DNA of 49,354 nucleotides from Bacillota bacterium (GTDB lineage Bacteria > Bacillota > Proteinivoracia > UBA4975). The notes under the pieces are model-generated. The model saw only the letters and a program-made list of their open reading frames with translations. It did no database searches and was not told where the DNA came from. The translations under genes and the position numbers were made by a program. Shown piece by piece: positions 22,049 through 31,015 of this stretch (positions within the stretch are counted from its first letter, which is position 1; every line of letters begins with the position of its first letter). Location: assembly GCA_012523545.1 (NCBI GenBank), contig JAAYIH010000028.1, forward strand, positions 1-49,354. The letters run 5' to 3'.

Positions 22049-23239
22049 TTACTCAATGCGCCGGCCGGGGACGATTTTATTTAAAAGTCTTAAAAACAGC
22101 AGCCAGCAGTAACGAAAAGCCGGCAGGGGGTCCCGCCAGTCCCAGATGGACGGGACTTTTTTGGCCAGCAGGGATTTTGCTATTTGTCCAAAACTCAGCT
22201 GGCGCCGGCGCAGGTAGTCCCTGATGGCGAAGATGTCTTCCGAGGCCGACCAAAAGTGGAGGCCTGTGTTCCAGGTTATGGCTTTAGGAGGAAGGGGGTC
22301 GCCGATGAGGTCACGGTACATGATATAGGGGAAATTGAGGCCGGCTTGGGCCAGGAGGGCGTTGAGGTTGCTGATGCGGACATTGATTTCAATCATGTAA
22401 AATTGCTGGCGCTGGGCATCGTATTTAAACTCAATTTCGCCAAAGCCGCGGTAGCCGATGCGCCGGAAGAATTCAGAGCCCAGTTCATGGAGTTGAGGGA
22501 CATGCCTTTGTTCTGTATAGACCGAGGCGCCGAAATTGATGGGGTACTGGCGCTTTTTGCGGCAGGTGGTCCAGTGGGTAATATTGCCCGCCTGGTCGAC
22601 GTAGGCGTCGTAAGTGTGCATATGGTCGTCGAAGCCGGGGATTATGCGCTGGATGATGGTGTCCAGGCCGTGTTCCCGGGCCTTGGCAACTGCCTGTTCC
22701 AGTTCGGCGCGGTTTTTGGCCACAAAGACCTTGACCCGAAAGATGCGGACAAAGTCCGGCGACGAGGTGGGTTTGAGCAGGCAGGGATAGCCAATTTCCT
22801 GCTCTGCCCGGTCGATTTCTTCCACCGGCAGCGATTCCGGCACAGCCATGCCGTGTTCTTTGGCCAGCTGGTGGAGACGGTTTTTGTTCATGAGGCCGCT
22901 GTAGAAATCCTGGCGGGGATTGGGCAGCAGATAGTATTCCCGCAGAGCGTCAAAGTTTTGGTCCAATACTTCGGCATAGGCATCGGCAGTGGGAATGAGG
23001 ACGGGCTTGTACTTTTGTTGTTTGCCGTAATCCAGGAGAAAATCTATAAAAGCGCGGGGTTCTTCTTTATAATGGGGAGAAACCAACTTTTCCCTGCACC
23101 AGCGGGAAGAAAAGGCATAGGCCCGCCGGGGGGAGTAATCCACAGCAGTTACGTGGACACCTTGTGAGCCCAGGCAGCGAATTACGCTGAGCCCGATGTA
23201 ATAATTGGCGCCTAACACCACGGCTTTGGGTGCCGTCAT
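22049..23239 (-). CDS. ATP-grasp carboxylate-amine ligase (D-aspartate ligase-like)
   Basis: 396 residues. An N-terminal pre-ATP-grasp Rossmann-like part (AVVLGANYYIGLSVIRCLGSQG) precedes the ATP-grasp domain (IGYPCLLKPTSSPDF, IIQRIIPGFDDHMHTYDAYV, GFGEIEFKYD, MIEINVRISNLN with the metal-binding E-x-N). Relatives include D-aspartate ligase of Enterococcus and many carboxylate-amine ligases of cell-surface or peptide synthesis. The substrate is unknown. ATG with CGGAGG upstream and its own promoter. Being the second ATP-grasp gene beside the BclA-like gene, it may take part in spore or cell-surface chemistry. Confidence 0.75.
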   Translation of the reverse strand: MTAPKAVVLGANYYIGLSVIRCLGSQGVHVTAVDYSPRRAYAFSSRWCREKLVSPHYKEEPRAFIDFLLDYGKQQKYKPVLIPTADAYAEVLDQNFDALREYYLLPNPRQDFYSGLMNKNRLHQLAKEHGMAVPESLPVEEIDRAEQEIGYPCLLKPTSSPDFVRIFRVKVFVAKNRAELEQAVAKAREHGLDTIIQRIIPGFDDHMHTYDAYVDQAGNITHWTTCRKKRQYPINFGASVYTEQRHVPQLHELGSEFFRRIGYRGFGEIEFKYDAQRQQFYMIEINVRISNLNALLAQAGLNFPYIMYRDLIGDPLPPKAITWNTGLHFWSASEDIFAIRDYLRRRQLSFGQIAKSLLAKKVPSIWDWRDPLPAFRYCWLLFLRLLNKIVPGRRIE

Positions 23240-23286
23240 TTTTATGCCTCCGGAACGTATTCTCGAGCAAGCGGTATCTCTTTGTC

Positions 23287-23316
23287 ATACTAACACCATT
23301 GCTGGCGATGTGGCAA
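23287..23316 (-). promoter_or_regulatory. Promoter of the carboxylate-amine ligase gene
   Basis: On the minus strand TTGCCA (23311-23316), 18 bases, TAGTAT (23287-23292) preceded by TGT, an extended -10. Confidence 0.55.
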
Positions 23317-23411
23317 GGGTTAGCGGCGTTGTCAGAGTGCCGGAAATATTCGGCAGCAAAGGCGTGCGTGAGCTTCCTCCTTCAGCCCTTTTGGGCAACA
23401 CCGAGATAATG

Positions 23412-23444
23412 AAAACAGCCCCGGCTGCCGGGGCTGTATCTTTT
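23412..23444 (-). terminator. Terminator of the glycoside operon
   Basis: Stem ACAGCCCCGG/CCGGGGCTGT with loop CTG. On the minus strand it is followed by TTTTC, 10 bases beyond the stop of the beta-glucosidase gene. Confidence 0.8.
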
Positions 23445-23454
23445 AAAAAAAGAT

Positions 23455-24762
23455 TCAGGCGCCCAGGTATTTGGCCGCCATTTCCGGCGTCACCGCTTTG
23501 GCTTTGCAGATTTCCCCGTACAGCCTGGCGCTGTTGCGCAGAGTGCGTTCCTGGGTTTCGAAATTGCAGTGGATGAGGCCGAAGCGGGCGCTTTCTCCTT
23601 CAGTCCATTCGAAATTGTCCATCAGTGTCCAGTGGTAATAGCGCTCCACGGGGATACCTTCCCGGCGCAGCCGGGCCACTTGTTCCAGGTGGTCGCAGAT
23701 ATAGCGGGGACGCTGGTCATCGTCGGCGTCGCAGATGCCGTTCTCGGTGATGTAGATGGGGACTTTGTACTTGGCATAATACTCCTTGCAGATGCGATAC
23801 AGGCCCTCAGGGTAGATGTCCCAGCCCAGGTCGTTTTTGGGGAGCTCCGGGTCTGTCTTGAGCCGTGCGAAAAGCATGCCCGGGTTTTTCCAGGAGAAGG
23901 CCACGATGTCCCGGGAGTAGTAGTTGAGGCCGAAGAAGTCCATGTAGAACCCCTTGCCCAGGGGGCAGCCTCCGGTCCCCAGGGGGAAAGAGAGCTTGCC
24001 CTCCGCCATGCCCCGGACGACAATGGTGTGGAAAAGGTAGTCCAGGCGGCGGGCGGCGCCGCGGGCCAGGGCATTGTCTTCGGGGTCGAAGACGCGGATG
24101 TGGTTGGCCACTCCTACCCGGGTGGGGCCGGGGAAGTTCCTGGCGCTGCGCACGGCGTGGATTTCCCGGTAGGCCAGGATGTGGCCCAGGACCATGTTCC
24201 GCAATACACGGAAGTAGGCGGGAATGCTCTTTTTGCCCGGGGGCCATTCTCCGGTGAGGAAGCTGCCCATGGCGTAGACATTGGGCTCGTTGATGGTAAT
24301 CCAATCCCGGATCAGGTCCCCCAGATTCTCCACCACGGTGCGGGTGTAGCGCCGGAAGATTTCCGGGGACCGGCGGTTTTCCCAGCCTCCCATGTCCTCG
24401 AACCAGAGGGGATGGGAGAAGTGATGGAGGGTAACCAGGGGCGTGATGCCGGCGTCCAGGAGCAGCTCCAGCTCCCGGCGGTAGTGGTCGAGGCCCTCCC
24501 GGCTCCACTGGCCGGGAGCGGGCTCAATGCGGCTCCATTCCAGACCCAGGCGGTAGGTGTCGTTGTGCATGGCCCGCATCAGGGCGATGTCTTCCTCCAC
24601 CCGGTTGTAATGATCGTTGGCCCGCAGGCAGTGGGAGCCGTCCTTAATCTTGCCCAGTTCGCACCAGCGGTACCAGTTGTTGTTGCGGTCGCCCCCTTCG
24701 ATCTGGAGGGCGGCGGTGGCGGTGCCCATGAGGAAGTCACGGCCCAGTTCAAAACCCTGCAT
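23455..24762 (-). CDS. Family GH1 beta-glucosidase / beta-glycosidase
   Basis: 435 residues, the usual length. (beta/alpha)8 GH1 enzyme with acid/base ITINEPNV and nucleophile YITENG, and the substrate-site motifs GTATAALQIEG, YRLGLEWSRIEP and HHFSHPLWFEDMGGW. No signal peptide, so it acts on imported beta-glycosides in the cytosol. Last gene of the seven-gene sugar operon; ATG with GAGGTGAT upstream, 9 bases after the MFS gene's stop. Whether it cleaves glucosides, galactosides or fucosides, or a phosphorylated form, cannot be told; the operon has no PTS genes. Confidence 0.93.
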   Translation of the reverse strand: MQGFELGRDFLMGTATAALQIEGGDRNNNWYRWCELGKIKDGSHCLRANDHYNRVEEDIALMRAMHNDTYRLGLEWSRIEPAPGQWSREGLDHYRRELELLLDAGITPLVTLHHFSHPLWFEDMGGWENRRSPEIFRRYTRTVVENLGDLIRDWITINEPNVYAMGSFLTGEWPPGKKSIPAYFRVLRNMVLGHILAYREIHAVRSARNFPGPTRVGVANHIRVFDPEDNALARGAARRLDYLFHTIVVRGMAEGKLSFPLGTGGCPLGKGFYMDFFGLNYYSRDIVAFSWKNPGMLFARLKTDPELPKNDLGWDIYPEGLYRICKEYYAKYKVPIYITENGICDADDDQRPRYICDHLEQVARLRREGIPVERYYHWTLMDNFEWTEGESARFGLIHCNFETQERTLRNSARLYGEICKAKAVTPEMAAKYLGA

Positions 24763-24771
24763 GTTATCACC

Positions 24772-26106
24772 TCACCCGGCCAGTCTGGCCGCTTTTTCGT
24801 CCAGGTAGCGGTTGACGTACTCGATGTCCTTCTTAATGGTCCAGTAGATGGCCAGGAAAAGCAGCCCGCAGGGAATCCACATCAGGGCGGAAAAGTACAC
24901 GGTAAAGACGTAGCCAAAGTTAGTGATGAGCAGGCCGCCGATGAAGGGACCGACGCCTTTGCCGATGGAGTCAAAGATGTTGTGCAGGGCAAAGACGGTG
25001 CCCCGGTGTTCCGGCGGGTTGACGTTGAGGAGGATGGATTTGATATTGGGGCCGGCGATGGTGATGAGGGCGCCGGAAAAGACGGCAAAGGCCACTGGGA
25101 GCAGCCAGTCGGTCAGGCCGGGATTGGTGGGCCATGTTATGTTGAGGAGGAACAGGGTGGGGATGATTCCGGCCAGGACGGTGCCGCCGGCCAGCAGGGG
25201 CATGTAGCGGGGGTCCTTCTTGTACACCACCTGGCCCAGCCAGCCGCCGAGGATGCCGCCGATGGTGGCGCCGACGCCGAAGAGGAAGAAGATGGTGGTG
25301 CCCATTTCCTTGCTGAAGCCCTGGACCACTTCGTAATAGGCGATGAGGTAGAAGGGAAGGATGCCCCAGGGCAGCGAACCGGGAATTCCCTGGAGGTAAC
25401 CCAGGACATTGGTCTTGTTGGTGAGGACGTATTTCAGGTCGGACAGGCGGATCTTTTCCTTGTACTCGATGCCCTGGGCCATGAGTTCCTGGACCTGCTC
25501 TTCCTGGGCGCCCCGGGCCGGTTCCCGGGCGATGAGGAGGAAGAGGGGCACCAGGAGGAAGTTGGGGGCGGCGGCCACCATGAAGGGCAGGCGCCAGCCG
25601 AAGGGCTCGGCCAGGTAGCCGGCGATGAGGCTGCCGGCAATTTCGCCGATGCCCCAGGCTGCGCCCACAAAGGCCGACGCCATGGGGCGGTGATGGGCGT
25701 GGAAGTAATCGCCGATGAGGGAGAAGGTGATGGGGAAAATACCGCCGACGCCCAGGCCGGTCAAAATCCGCAACAAGAGAAGCTGCTCATAGGTTTGGGT
25801 GAAGAACTTGACCCCGGTGAGGAAGCAGGGGATTTCCCCCACCAGGACCACAAAGGCCAGCAGCCATTTGCGGGAAGTGCGGTCGGCCAGGAAGCCGAAG
25901 ACGATGCTGACGATGGCGCCAATCAGGGTGAAAGCCGAGCCCACCAGGCCGATGTCGGTTTCGTTGATGCCGTATTCGGCCATGATGTCGGTGACCACCG
26001 GGGTGATGGCGTTCATGTCGGCATAAAGGAAGACAGACATGAGGACGAGGATTGCCAGGGTGACTTTGTCGCGGGTGGTCATGCGCGGTTTGCCAAGGGC
26101 AGTCAT
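24772..26106 (-). CDS. MFS transporter, probable glycoside importer
   Basis: 444 residues with 12 predicted spans. The MFS loop-2 motif is GFLADRTSRKWLL, and the LLLLRILTGLGVGGIFPITFSLIGDYF block resembles the sugar/organic-anion (spinster-like) branch. It is encoded between the alpha-galactosidase and beta-glucosidase genes and is the only transporter of the operon, so it probably brings in their substrate unphosphorylated. AAGGAGG lies 7 bases before the ATG. Confidence 0.88.
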   Translation of the reverse strand: MTALGKPRMTTRDKVTLAILVLMSVFLYADMNAITPVVTDIMAEYGINETDIGLVGSAFTLIGAIVSIVFGFLADRTSRKWLLAFVVLVGEIPCFLTGVKFFTQTYEQLLLLRILTGLGVGGIFPITFSLIGDYFHAHHRPMASAFVGAAWGIGEIAGSLIAGYLAEPFGWRLPFMVAAAPNFLLVPLFLLIAREPARGAQEEQVQELMAQGIEYKEKIRLSDLKYVLTNKTNVLGYLQGIPGSLPWGILPFYLIAYYEVVQGFSKEMGTTIFFLFGVGATIGGILGGWLGQVVYKKDPRYMPLLAGGTVLAGIIPTLFLLNITWPTNPGLTDWLLPVAFAVFSGALITIAGPNIKSILLNVNPPEHRGTVFALHNIFDSIGKGVGPFIGGLLITNFGYVFTVYFSALMWIPCGLLFLAIYWTIKKDIEYVNRYLDEKAARLAG

Positions 26107-26136
26107 TGCTTAACCTCCTTTGTGAGTATGCGCCGG

Positions 26137-28146
26137 TCACCTGCCCGGCGCCGGGAGCTTGCGGATGCGGATGTTGAGGCGGCCGGAAACTTCCCCGGTG
26201 TCGCAGGAGACGGTCTCAAAGGTCTCCGGTGTCCCGGGCAGGGCGATCCACACCCGGGAGTGGGGGGCGGCGTGGGGTTTCAGGGTAAGGGTCCAGCCCT
26301 CGCCTTCCCGGGTAAAGGACTCCACCTGGGCGCCGGGGTAGAGGTGGCCGCTGCTGCCCAGGACGTAAGGCTCGTCCCGGGGCGTTACTTTGGCCAGGCA
26401 GAGGGTCTGGAAGGGCTCCAGGTGCAGCGACCCGGTGCAGATCAGGAGCCGGGGATGGAACCACTGGCCCGGCGGCAAATCGAGGGAGGCGGGTTTGGGA
26501 CCCAGGTTGACCAGGGCGGTATACTCCTTATTTTCCACTTGGAATTCAATGGTGTACAGATCACCGGCATTGGTAAAACGGGTAACTTTTGCCTCCAGGC
26601 TGGGGAACATCTCTGCCAGCAGCTGTTTTTGCTCCGGTGTGTATTCGCTGATGTCGTCGGAGAAAAAGACCAGTCCCCCCAGGAGGTTGTTGAGGAAGAA
26701 CAAGGTGTGGCGCTGGGCGGGGGTGAGTTTATTGAAATTGCGGCCCCGCTTGCCGTCCCGGAGCAGGAAGACGTCGGGGTCGTTGCGGAAGAAGCGCCCG
26801 TCCAGCATGTGCCGGTGCAGGGTGCTGGCCAGGGAATTGCGGGTGGAGACCCGCTCCCGGTAGCAAATGTTGCGCAGGAAGTGGTCCTCCCAATAGGGAG
26901 CCACATCGGCGCCGATGCGGCAGTAGTCCACCCGGCTGCCGGCCTGGGCCAGGGGTACGCCGCAGCCCAGGATAAGGTAGTCGCCGCAGACCTGGTGCAG
27001 GAATTCCATGGCTTCGGCCATGATCTGCCCCCGGCAGCGCCCGTGGTGGGGGCGCAGGGCGACGGCATAGAGGAAGTCCAGCTTGACCATTTCGAAGCCC
27101 CAGCGGTTAAAGATGGTGTCAAACACTTCCCGGAGCCAGGCCTGGAAGCCGGGGGCGTAAAAGTCCAGGGCGTAAAACCAGCCGTTCCAGCCTGGATTCC
27201 AGCCTGCCTTGACGGGGCGGCCTTTTTCGTCCTTGAGCACCCAGTCGTAGTTTTCGCGCCACAGCCGGGACTTGGCGTCGCAAATAAAGGGAGCCAGCCA
27301 CAGGCCGGGCCGGAGCCCCTTGGCGCCAATGGCCCGGGCCAGGCTATCCATGCCCGAGGGAAACTTGGCGTTGACGTGTTGCCAGTCGCCGATGGCCGCC
27401 TGCCAGCCGTCGTCGATTTGGAAGACCTGGAAGGGGTGGCCGCTGGCGGTCAGGGCTTCCAGGTTGTGCAGGATTATCTTCTCGTCGATCTTTGTATAGT
27501 AGTTGTACCAGCTGGTCCAGCCGGTGCACCGGGGCGCCCGGGGACGCCTGGGATTGAGCAGGGAAGCGTATTCGTCCCACAGTTGTCCTTGGTTGCCCTG
27601 GCCTATGTACAGCCGGAGCAGGGTGTATTGGCTGCACCGGGCTCCCTTGCAGTCCCGGCTGATGCGCAGGGTTCTGCGGTTGAGGTCGGCGGCAAAAAGG
27701 GTATAGCCGGAATCTTCATCCGCCGAAGCCAGGAGCAGGCGGGTGTCGCCGCGGACAAATTCCGTCCAGGACCAGGAGTGAAACTGCCCCTTTTTGCCGC
27801 TGCGCCGGACGATGTGGTAATCCCCGTACGGGGCCAGCAAGGGCCGGGCCGGGGCAAAGAGGGGCACGACAGAGTCCTGGGGCCGGTAGGCAAGGGTGCG
27901 GGACCAGCTCTGGAACCCGTTGCACACCATGGCTTCGGCGGCGTCCAGTTCCGCTTCCAGGACGAATTCTTCCAGCTCCACAGGGCTGGTGCTCTTCAGG
28001 GTGACGGTGATGACCTGGCCGCAGGCCAGGTCCTGGCGCCGGGAGCTGACTGTTACCGGCGCGCGGCGACCGGCGAGGTTGTCCAGTACAATGGTTTCCC
28101 TCTTTCCGGCGTGCCGGAAGCTCAAGCGCGCAGTACCCACTTTCAT
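26137..28146 (-). CDS. GH36-type alpha-galactosidase-like glycoside hydrolase
   Basis: 669 residues. N-terminal beta-sandwich, catalytic barrel (about 210-510) and C-terminal beta domain. Barrel motifs of clan GH-D: GWTSWYNYY, FQIDDGWQ, GLRPGLWLAPF, KLDFLYA (nucleophile Asp) and CRIGADVAPYW (acid/base Asp). No signal peptide, so cytosolic. Divergent from classical AgaR/RafA enzymes and shorter than most (about 720-740), so other alpha-linked substrates are possible. It starts within the stop of the kinase gene (ATGA overlap). Confidence 0.85.
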   Translation of the reverse strand: MKVGTARLSFRHAGKRETIVLDNLAGRRAPVTVSSRRQDLACGQVITVTLKSTSPVELEEFVLEAELDAAEAMVCNGFQSWSRTLAYRPQDSVVPLFAPARPLLAPYGDYHIVRRSGKKGQFHSWSWTEFVRGDTRLLLASADEDSGYTLFAADLNRRTLRISRDCKGARCSQYTLLRLYIGQGNQGQLWDEYASLLNPRRPRAPRCTGWTSWYNYYTKIDEKIILHNLEALTASGHPFQVFQIDDGWQAAIGDWQHVNAKFPSGMDSLARAIGAKGLRPGLWLAPFICDAKSRLWRENYDWVLKDEKGRPVKAGWNPGWNGWFYALDFYAPGFQAWLREVFDTIFNRWGFEMVKLDFLYAVALRPHHGRCRGQIMAEAMEFLHQVCGDYLILGCGVPLAQAGSRVDYCRIGADVAPYWEDHFLRNICYRERVSTRNSLASTLHRHMLDGRFFRNDPDVFLLRDGKRGRNFNKLTPAQRHTLFFLNNLLGGLVFFSDDISEYTPEQKQLLAEMFPSLEAKVTRFTNAGDLYTIEFQVENKEYTALVNLGPKPASLDLPPGQWFHPRLLICTGSLHLEPFQTLCLAKVTPRDEPYVLGSSGHLYPGAQVESFTREGEGWTLTLKPHAAPHSRVWIALPGTPETFETVSCDTGEVSGRLNIRIRKLPAPGR

Positions 28147-29084
28147 CGGCTCACTTCCTTTGCACTGATCTCAATACGGGGCAACAGGTCGGCCAGGGCT
28201 TTTCGGTCCACATGCCCTGTCTCGGGGTGGAGGGCGTTGGCGGTGCCGCTGGCGCAGGCCAATGCCAGCACCTCGGCCAGGGGCAGGTTCCTTTCCAGGC
28301 CCACCGCCAGCCCGGCGGCGAAAGCGTCGCCCGAGCCCACGGTGTTTACGGCTTGTACCCGGGGCGGCCTAACCCGCCACAGACGGCCCTGGCCGACGGC
28401 CATGGCCCCTTCTGCGCCCAGGCTGACCACTGCCAGTTCTGTTCCCTCCCGGACAAGGCGGCACAGGGCGGCGGCAATGTCCAATTCGGTCTGCAGCGGT
28501 GTCCCCGCCCAGGCTTCCAGTTCGGCCCGGTTGGGCTTAACGGCAAAGGGAAGTCCCCGGAGGCCCTGTTGCAGGTGTTCCCCCCGGGCATCCAGGATAA
28601 AGGGGCGCCCGAATTTCCTGGCCAGCTTGCCCAGGCGGGCATAGGCGTCGGCGGGCAAGCCGGGGGGAACGCTGCCGCTGGCGCAGATTACCGAGGCTTG
28701 CGGGGCCAGTTCTTCAGCAAGCCCGAGGACGGCATCCAGGTATTCTGCCGACACCGGCCAGCCCTGTTCCAGAATTTCGGTGGGGGCGTCTCCCCGGGGA
28801 TCGACGATGTTGAGGCAACGCCGGCTGGGAACGGGCACCGGGGTGAAGCGGGGCTGTACTCCCTGGGCGGCCATGGCCGCCGTGAAAAAGTCCAGTTCCC
28901 TTTCACCCACCAGGCCCAGGGCGGTGACTTCGGCGCCCAGCTGCGCGGCCACCCGGGCCAGGTTGAGGCCTTTGCCGCCGGCGGTGACGCTGGGCGGCGG
29001 GACGCTGTGGATGGCTCCTGCCCTGAATCCGGGCACGGTATAGCGGGTGTCCAGGGAGCAATTGAGGCATAAGGCTAGAATCAC
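28143..29084 (-). CDS. PfkB-family phosphofructokinase / tagatose-6-phosphate kinase
   Basis: 313 residues of the LacC/FruK/PfkB type: SVTAGGKGLNLARVAAQLG substrate motif, VKPNRAEL, and GSGDAFAAGLA with the catalytic Asp. Next to an isomerase and a bisphosphate aldolase, it most likely phosphorylates fructose-6-phosphate or tagatose-6-phosphate to the 1,6-bisphosphate. GTG start overlaps the isomerase stop (GTGA). Confidence 0.87.
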   Translation of the reverse strand: MILALCLNCSLDTRYTVPGFRAGAIHSVPPPSVTAGGKGLNLARVAAQLGAEVTALGLVGERELDFFTAAMAAQGVQPRFTPVPVPSRRCLNIVDPRGDAPTEILEQGWPVSAEYLDAVLGLAEELAPQASVICASGSVPPGLPADAYARLGKLARKFGRPFILDARGEHLQQGLRGLPFAVKPNRAELEAWAGTPLQTELDIAAALCRLVREGTELAVVSLGAEGAMAVGQGRLWRVRPPRVQAVNTVGSGDAFAAGLAVGLERNLPLAEVLALACASGTANALHPETGHVDRKALADLLPRIEISAKEVSR

Positions 29085-30151
29085 TGGCCCATTTTCTCCT
29101 TGAACAGGTTGATGATTGCCACCGGGGTGGGGTCAATGCCCCGGACGGCTGCGGCATAGAGGCTGACGAAGTCGCCGAGGTAGATGAGGGAGAAGAGCCG
29201 GGCAAAGACCGACTGCCCCTGGGCCCAGACTTCTTCCACTCCGCCCAGGCGTTCCCGCAGCATTTCGACGGTGATTTCCTTGCGCTTGCTGACCTTGGGC
29301 GTGTCCAGTTGGTCGTCCCGGAGCATGATGAGGAAGAACTTCTGCAGCAACTCCGGTTCCATATCCCAGCCCACCGCTTCATCGTGATGGAGGTGGGGAA
29401 CCAGGTTGTAGAAGGCCAGGAGCTTGCTGTTTTCGCCGAACTGGTTTTTCCAGCGCCAGGCCGGGGCCTGGAGGTGGTCGCTGGAGCCGTAGATCAGGGG
29501 GATGTGGCCCCGCAACCGGGCTGCCAGCTGTTTGGCCGGGTTGCGTTCCAGGGGCACGTCGACGCCGTACTGGTCCCGGAGTTCTTCCATCAGGGCCATG
29601 GCTTCGCGGATGTCGGCGCTGATGTCCGGCACCAGACCCAGGCGGGCCAGGGCCAGGACCAGGGGTGGCACGAGGTAGCCCAGGTTGCGGCGGGGATGGC
29701 CGATGTCTCTGGGGACGATGAGGTGGGGAATGCCGTGGGTGCGGCAAATTTCCCCCAGAGCGCCGCCGGCGGTGATGGCCATTACCGGGCAGCCCCGCTG
29801 GCGGGCCTGCTCCACGGCGGAGAGAATTTCTTCGGTGTTGCCGGAATGGGACAGGGCGACGGTCAGGGTGTTGGCGTCGGCAAATGCCGGTATGTTATAA
29901 CCCTGGCTGATGATGACGGGCTGTTGCAAGCGGTGGAAAAACAGGGAGGTCAGCAACGCGCCGGTAATGGAAGAGCCGCCGCCGGTGCCCAGGACCAGGA
30001 TTTCGTGGTAGTCGCGGCGGTACGTTGCGGGCAGGTCAAACTTCTCGGCCAGCTGGAGGCCCAGGGCAAATTGCTCGGGGTAGGCCTCGGTGGCGGCCAG
30101 GGAACCCAGAGTGTCCAGGCGGCGCAGGGCGGAGGGGTCATTGAGAATCAT
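29081..30151 (-). CDS. SIS-domain phosphoglucose/phosphomannose isomerase-like protein
   Basis: 356 residues with two SIS lobes: LVLGTGGGSSITGALL and ALSHSGNTEEILSAVEQA in the first, IPLIYGSSDHLQAPAWRWKNQFGENSK and a C-terminal lobe as in archaeal-type bifunctional PGI/PMI. It is not of the classical PGI type. It probably interconverts glucose- or mannose-6-phosphate and fructose-6-phosphate, the step needed between the operon's ROK kinase and PfkB kinase. ATG 30151 has AAAGGAG upstream and overlaps the aldolase gene by 14 bases. Confidence 0.82.
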   Translation of the reverse strand: MILNDPSALRRLDTLGSLAATEAYPEQFALGLQLAEKFDLPATYRRDYHEILVLGTGGGSSITGALLTSLFFHRLQQPVIISQGYNIPAFADANTLTVALSHSGNTEEILSAVEQARQRGCPVMAITAGGALGEICRTHGIPHLIVPRDIGHPRRNLGYLVPPLVLALARLGLVPDISADIREAMALMEELRDQYGVDVPLERNPAKQLAARLRGHIPLIYGSSDHLQAPAWRWKNQFGENSKLLAFYNLVPHLHHDEAVGWDMEPELLQKFFLIMLRDDQLDTPKVSKRKEITVEMLRERLGGVEEVWAQGQSVFARLFSLIYLGDFVSLYAAAVRGIDPTPVAIINLFKEKMGQ

Positions 30152-31013
30152 AGTCAGCACTCCTTTGCGCGGTTTGTATCCAACACATGGCCACCTTGGC
30201 CGTAGCGACTTTTTCCACTGCCTCGCGGGCCGCAGCCATGTACTTGCGCGGGTCAAACCTTTCGGGACTTTTGTCGCCCAGCTGGGCCAACTCTTCCATC
30301 AGGATTTTGGTAAAAGGAATCTTCAATTCGGTGCCAAAGTTCACCTTGGCCACGCCCAGGGAGATGGCCTTGCGGATGGCGGCGGCGGGGATTCCCGAGC
30401 CGCCGTGCAGGACAAGGGGCGTCTTCACTTCCCGGGCAATCTCGGCCAGGCGGGCAAAATCCAGGTGGGGTTCGCCCTTGTAGACGCCGTGGGCGGTGCC
30501 CACCGCCACCGCCAGCATGTCGACGCTGGTGGCTTCGGCAAACTCCCGGGCCTGCAGGGGATCGGTGTACAGTTCGTCGTCGGGATTGAGGTAAGCGCTG
30601 CCCACCTGGCCCAGTTCGCCTTCCACGGCAGCGCCGTAGCGGGCGGCCATGTGCACCACCTTGCGGGTGTTGGCGATATTTTCCGCCAGGGGCAGTCGGG
30701 AACCGTCGTACATCACCGATGTGAAGCCCGCTTCCAGGCATTCGGCCACCAGATCAAAGCTGGTGGCGTGGTCCAGGTGCAGGGCGACGGGGATTTGCCA
30801 GGTTTGGGCGGCGGCCCGGGCCATGGCGGCCAGGTACTTGGCCCCGGCGAAGAGCACGGTGGCGGGGGAGGCCTGGAGCAGCAGAGGACTGCCGGCCCTG
30901 GCCGCAGCGGCAGCCACTCCCTGGAGGGTCTCCAGGTTGTATATGTTGAAGGCGGCCAGAGCCCGGCCTTCTTCCCGGGCCTGGCTGAGGAGGCGGGCAG
31001 GATTGATGAGCAT
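30138..31013 (-). CDS. Class II fructose/tagatose-bisphosphate aldolase
   Basis: 291 residues: class II (zinc) aldolase of the FbaA/GatY/KbaY family, with LHLDHATSFD (Asp and zinc His), VEGELGQVGS, VGTAHGVYKG and LVLHGGSGIP. Cleaves fructose- or tagatose-1,6-bisphosphate to dihydroxyacetone phosphate and glyceraldehyde-3-phosphate. ATG with GGAGGG upstream, two bases after the ROK gene's stop. The C-terminal CWIQTAQRSADYDSQ extends past the usual end. Confidence 0.9.
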   Translation of the reverse strand: MLINPARLLSQAREEGRALAAFNIYNLETLQGVAAAAARAGSPLLLQASPATVLFAGAKYLAAMARAAAQTWQIPVALHLDHATSFDLVAECLEAGFTSVMYDGSRLPLAENIANTRKVVHMAARYGAAVEGELGQVGSAYLNPDDELYTDPLQAREFAEATSVDMLAVAVGTAHGVYKGEPHLDFARLAEIAREVKTPLVLHGGSGIPAAAIRKAISLGVAKVNFGTELKIPFTKILMEELAQLGDKSPERFDPRKYMAAAREAVEKVATAKVAMCWIQTAQRSADYDSQ

Positions 31014-31015
31014 GC

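Noticed and set aside
23569-28644. Very long plus-strand open frame (about 1,690 codons) opposite the sugar operon
   Set aside because: It is the antisense shadow of four well-identified minus-strand genes in GC-rich DNA; its translation is low-complexity Gly/Gln/Val-rich and matches nothing.
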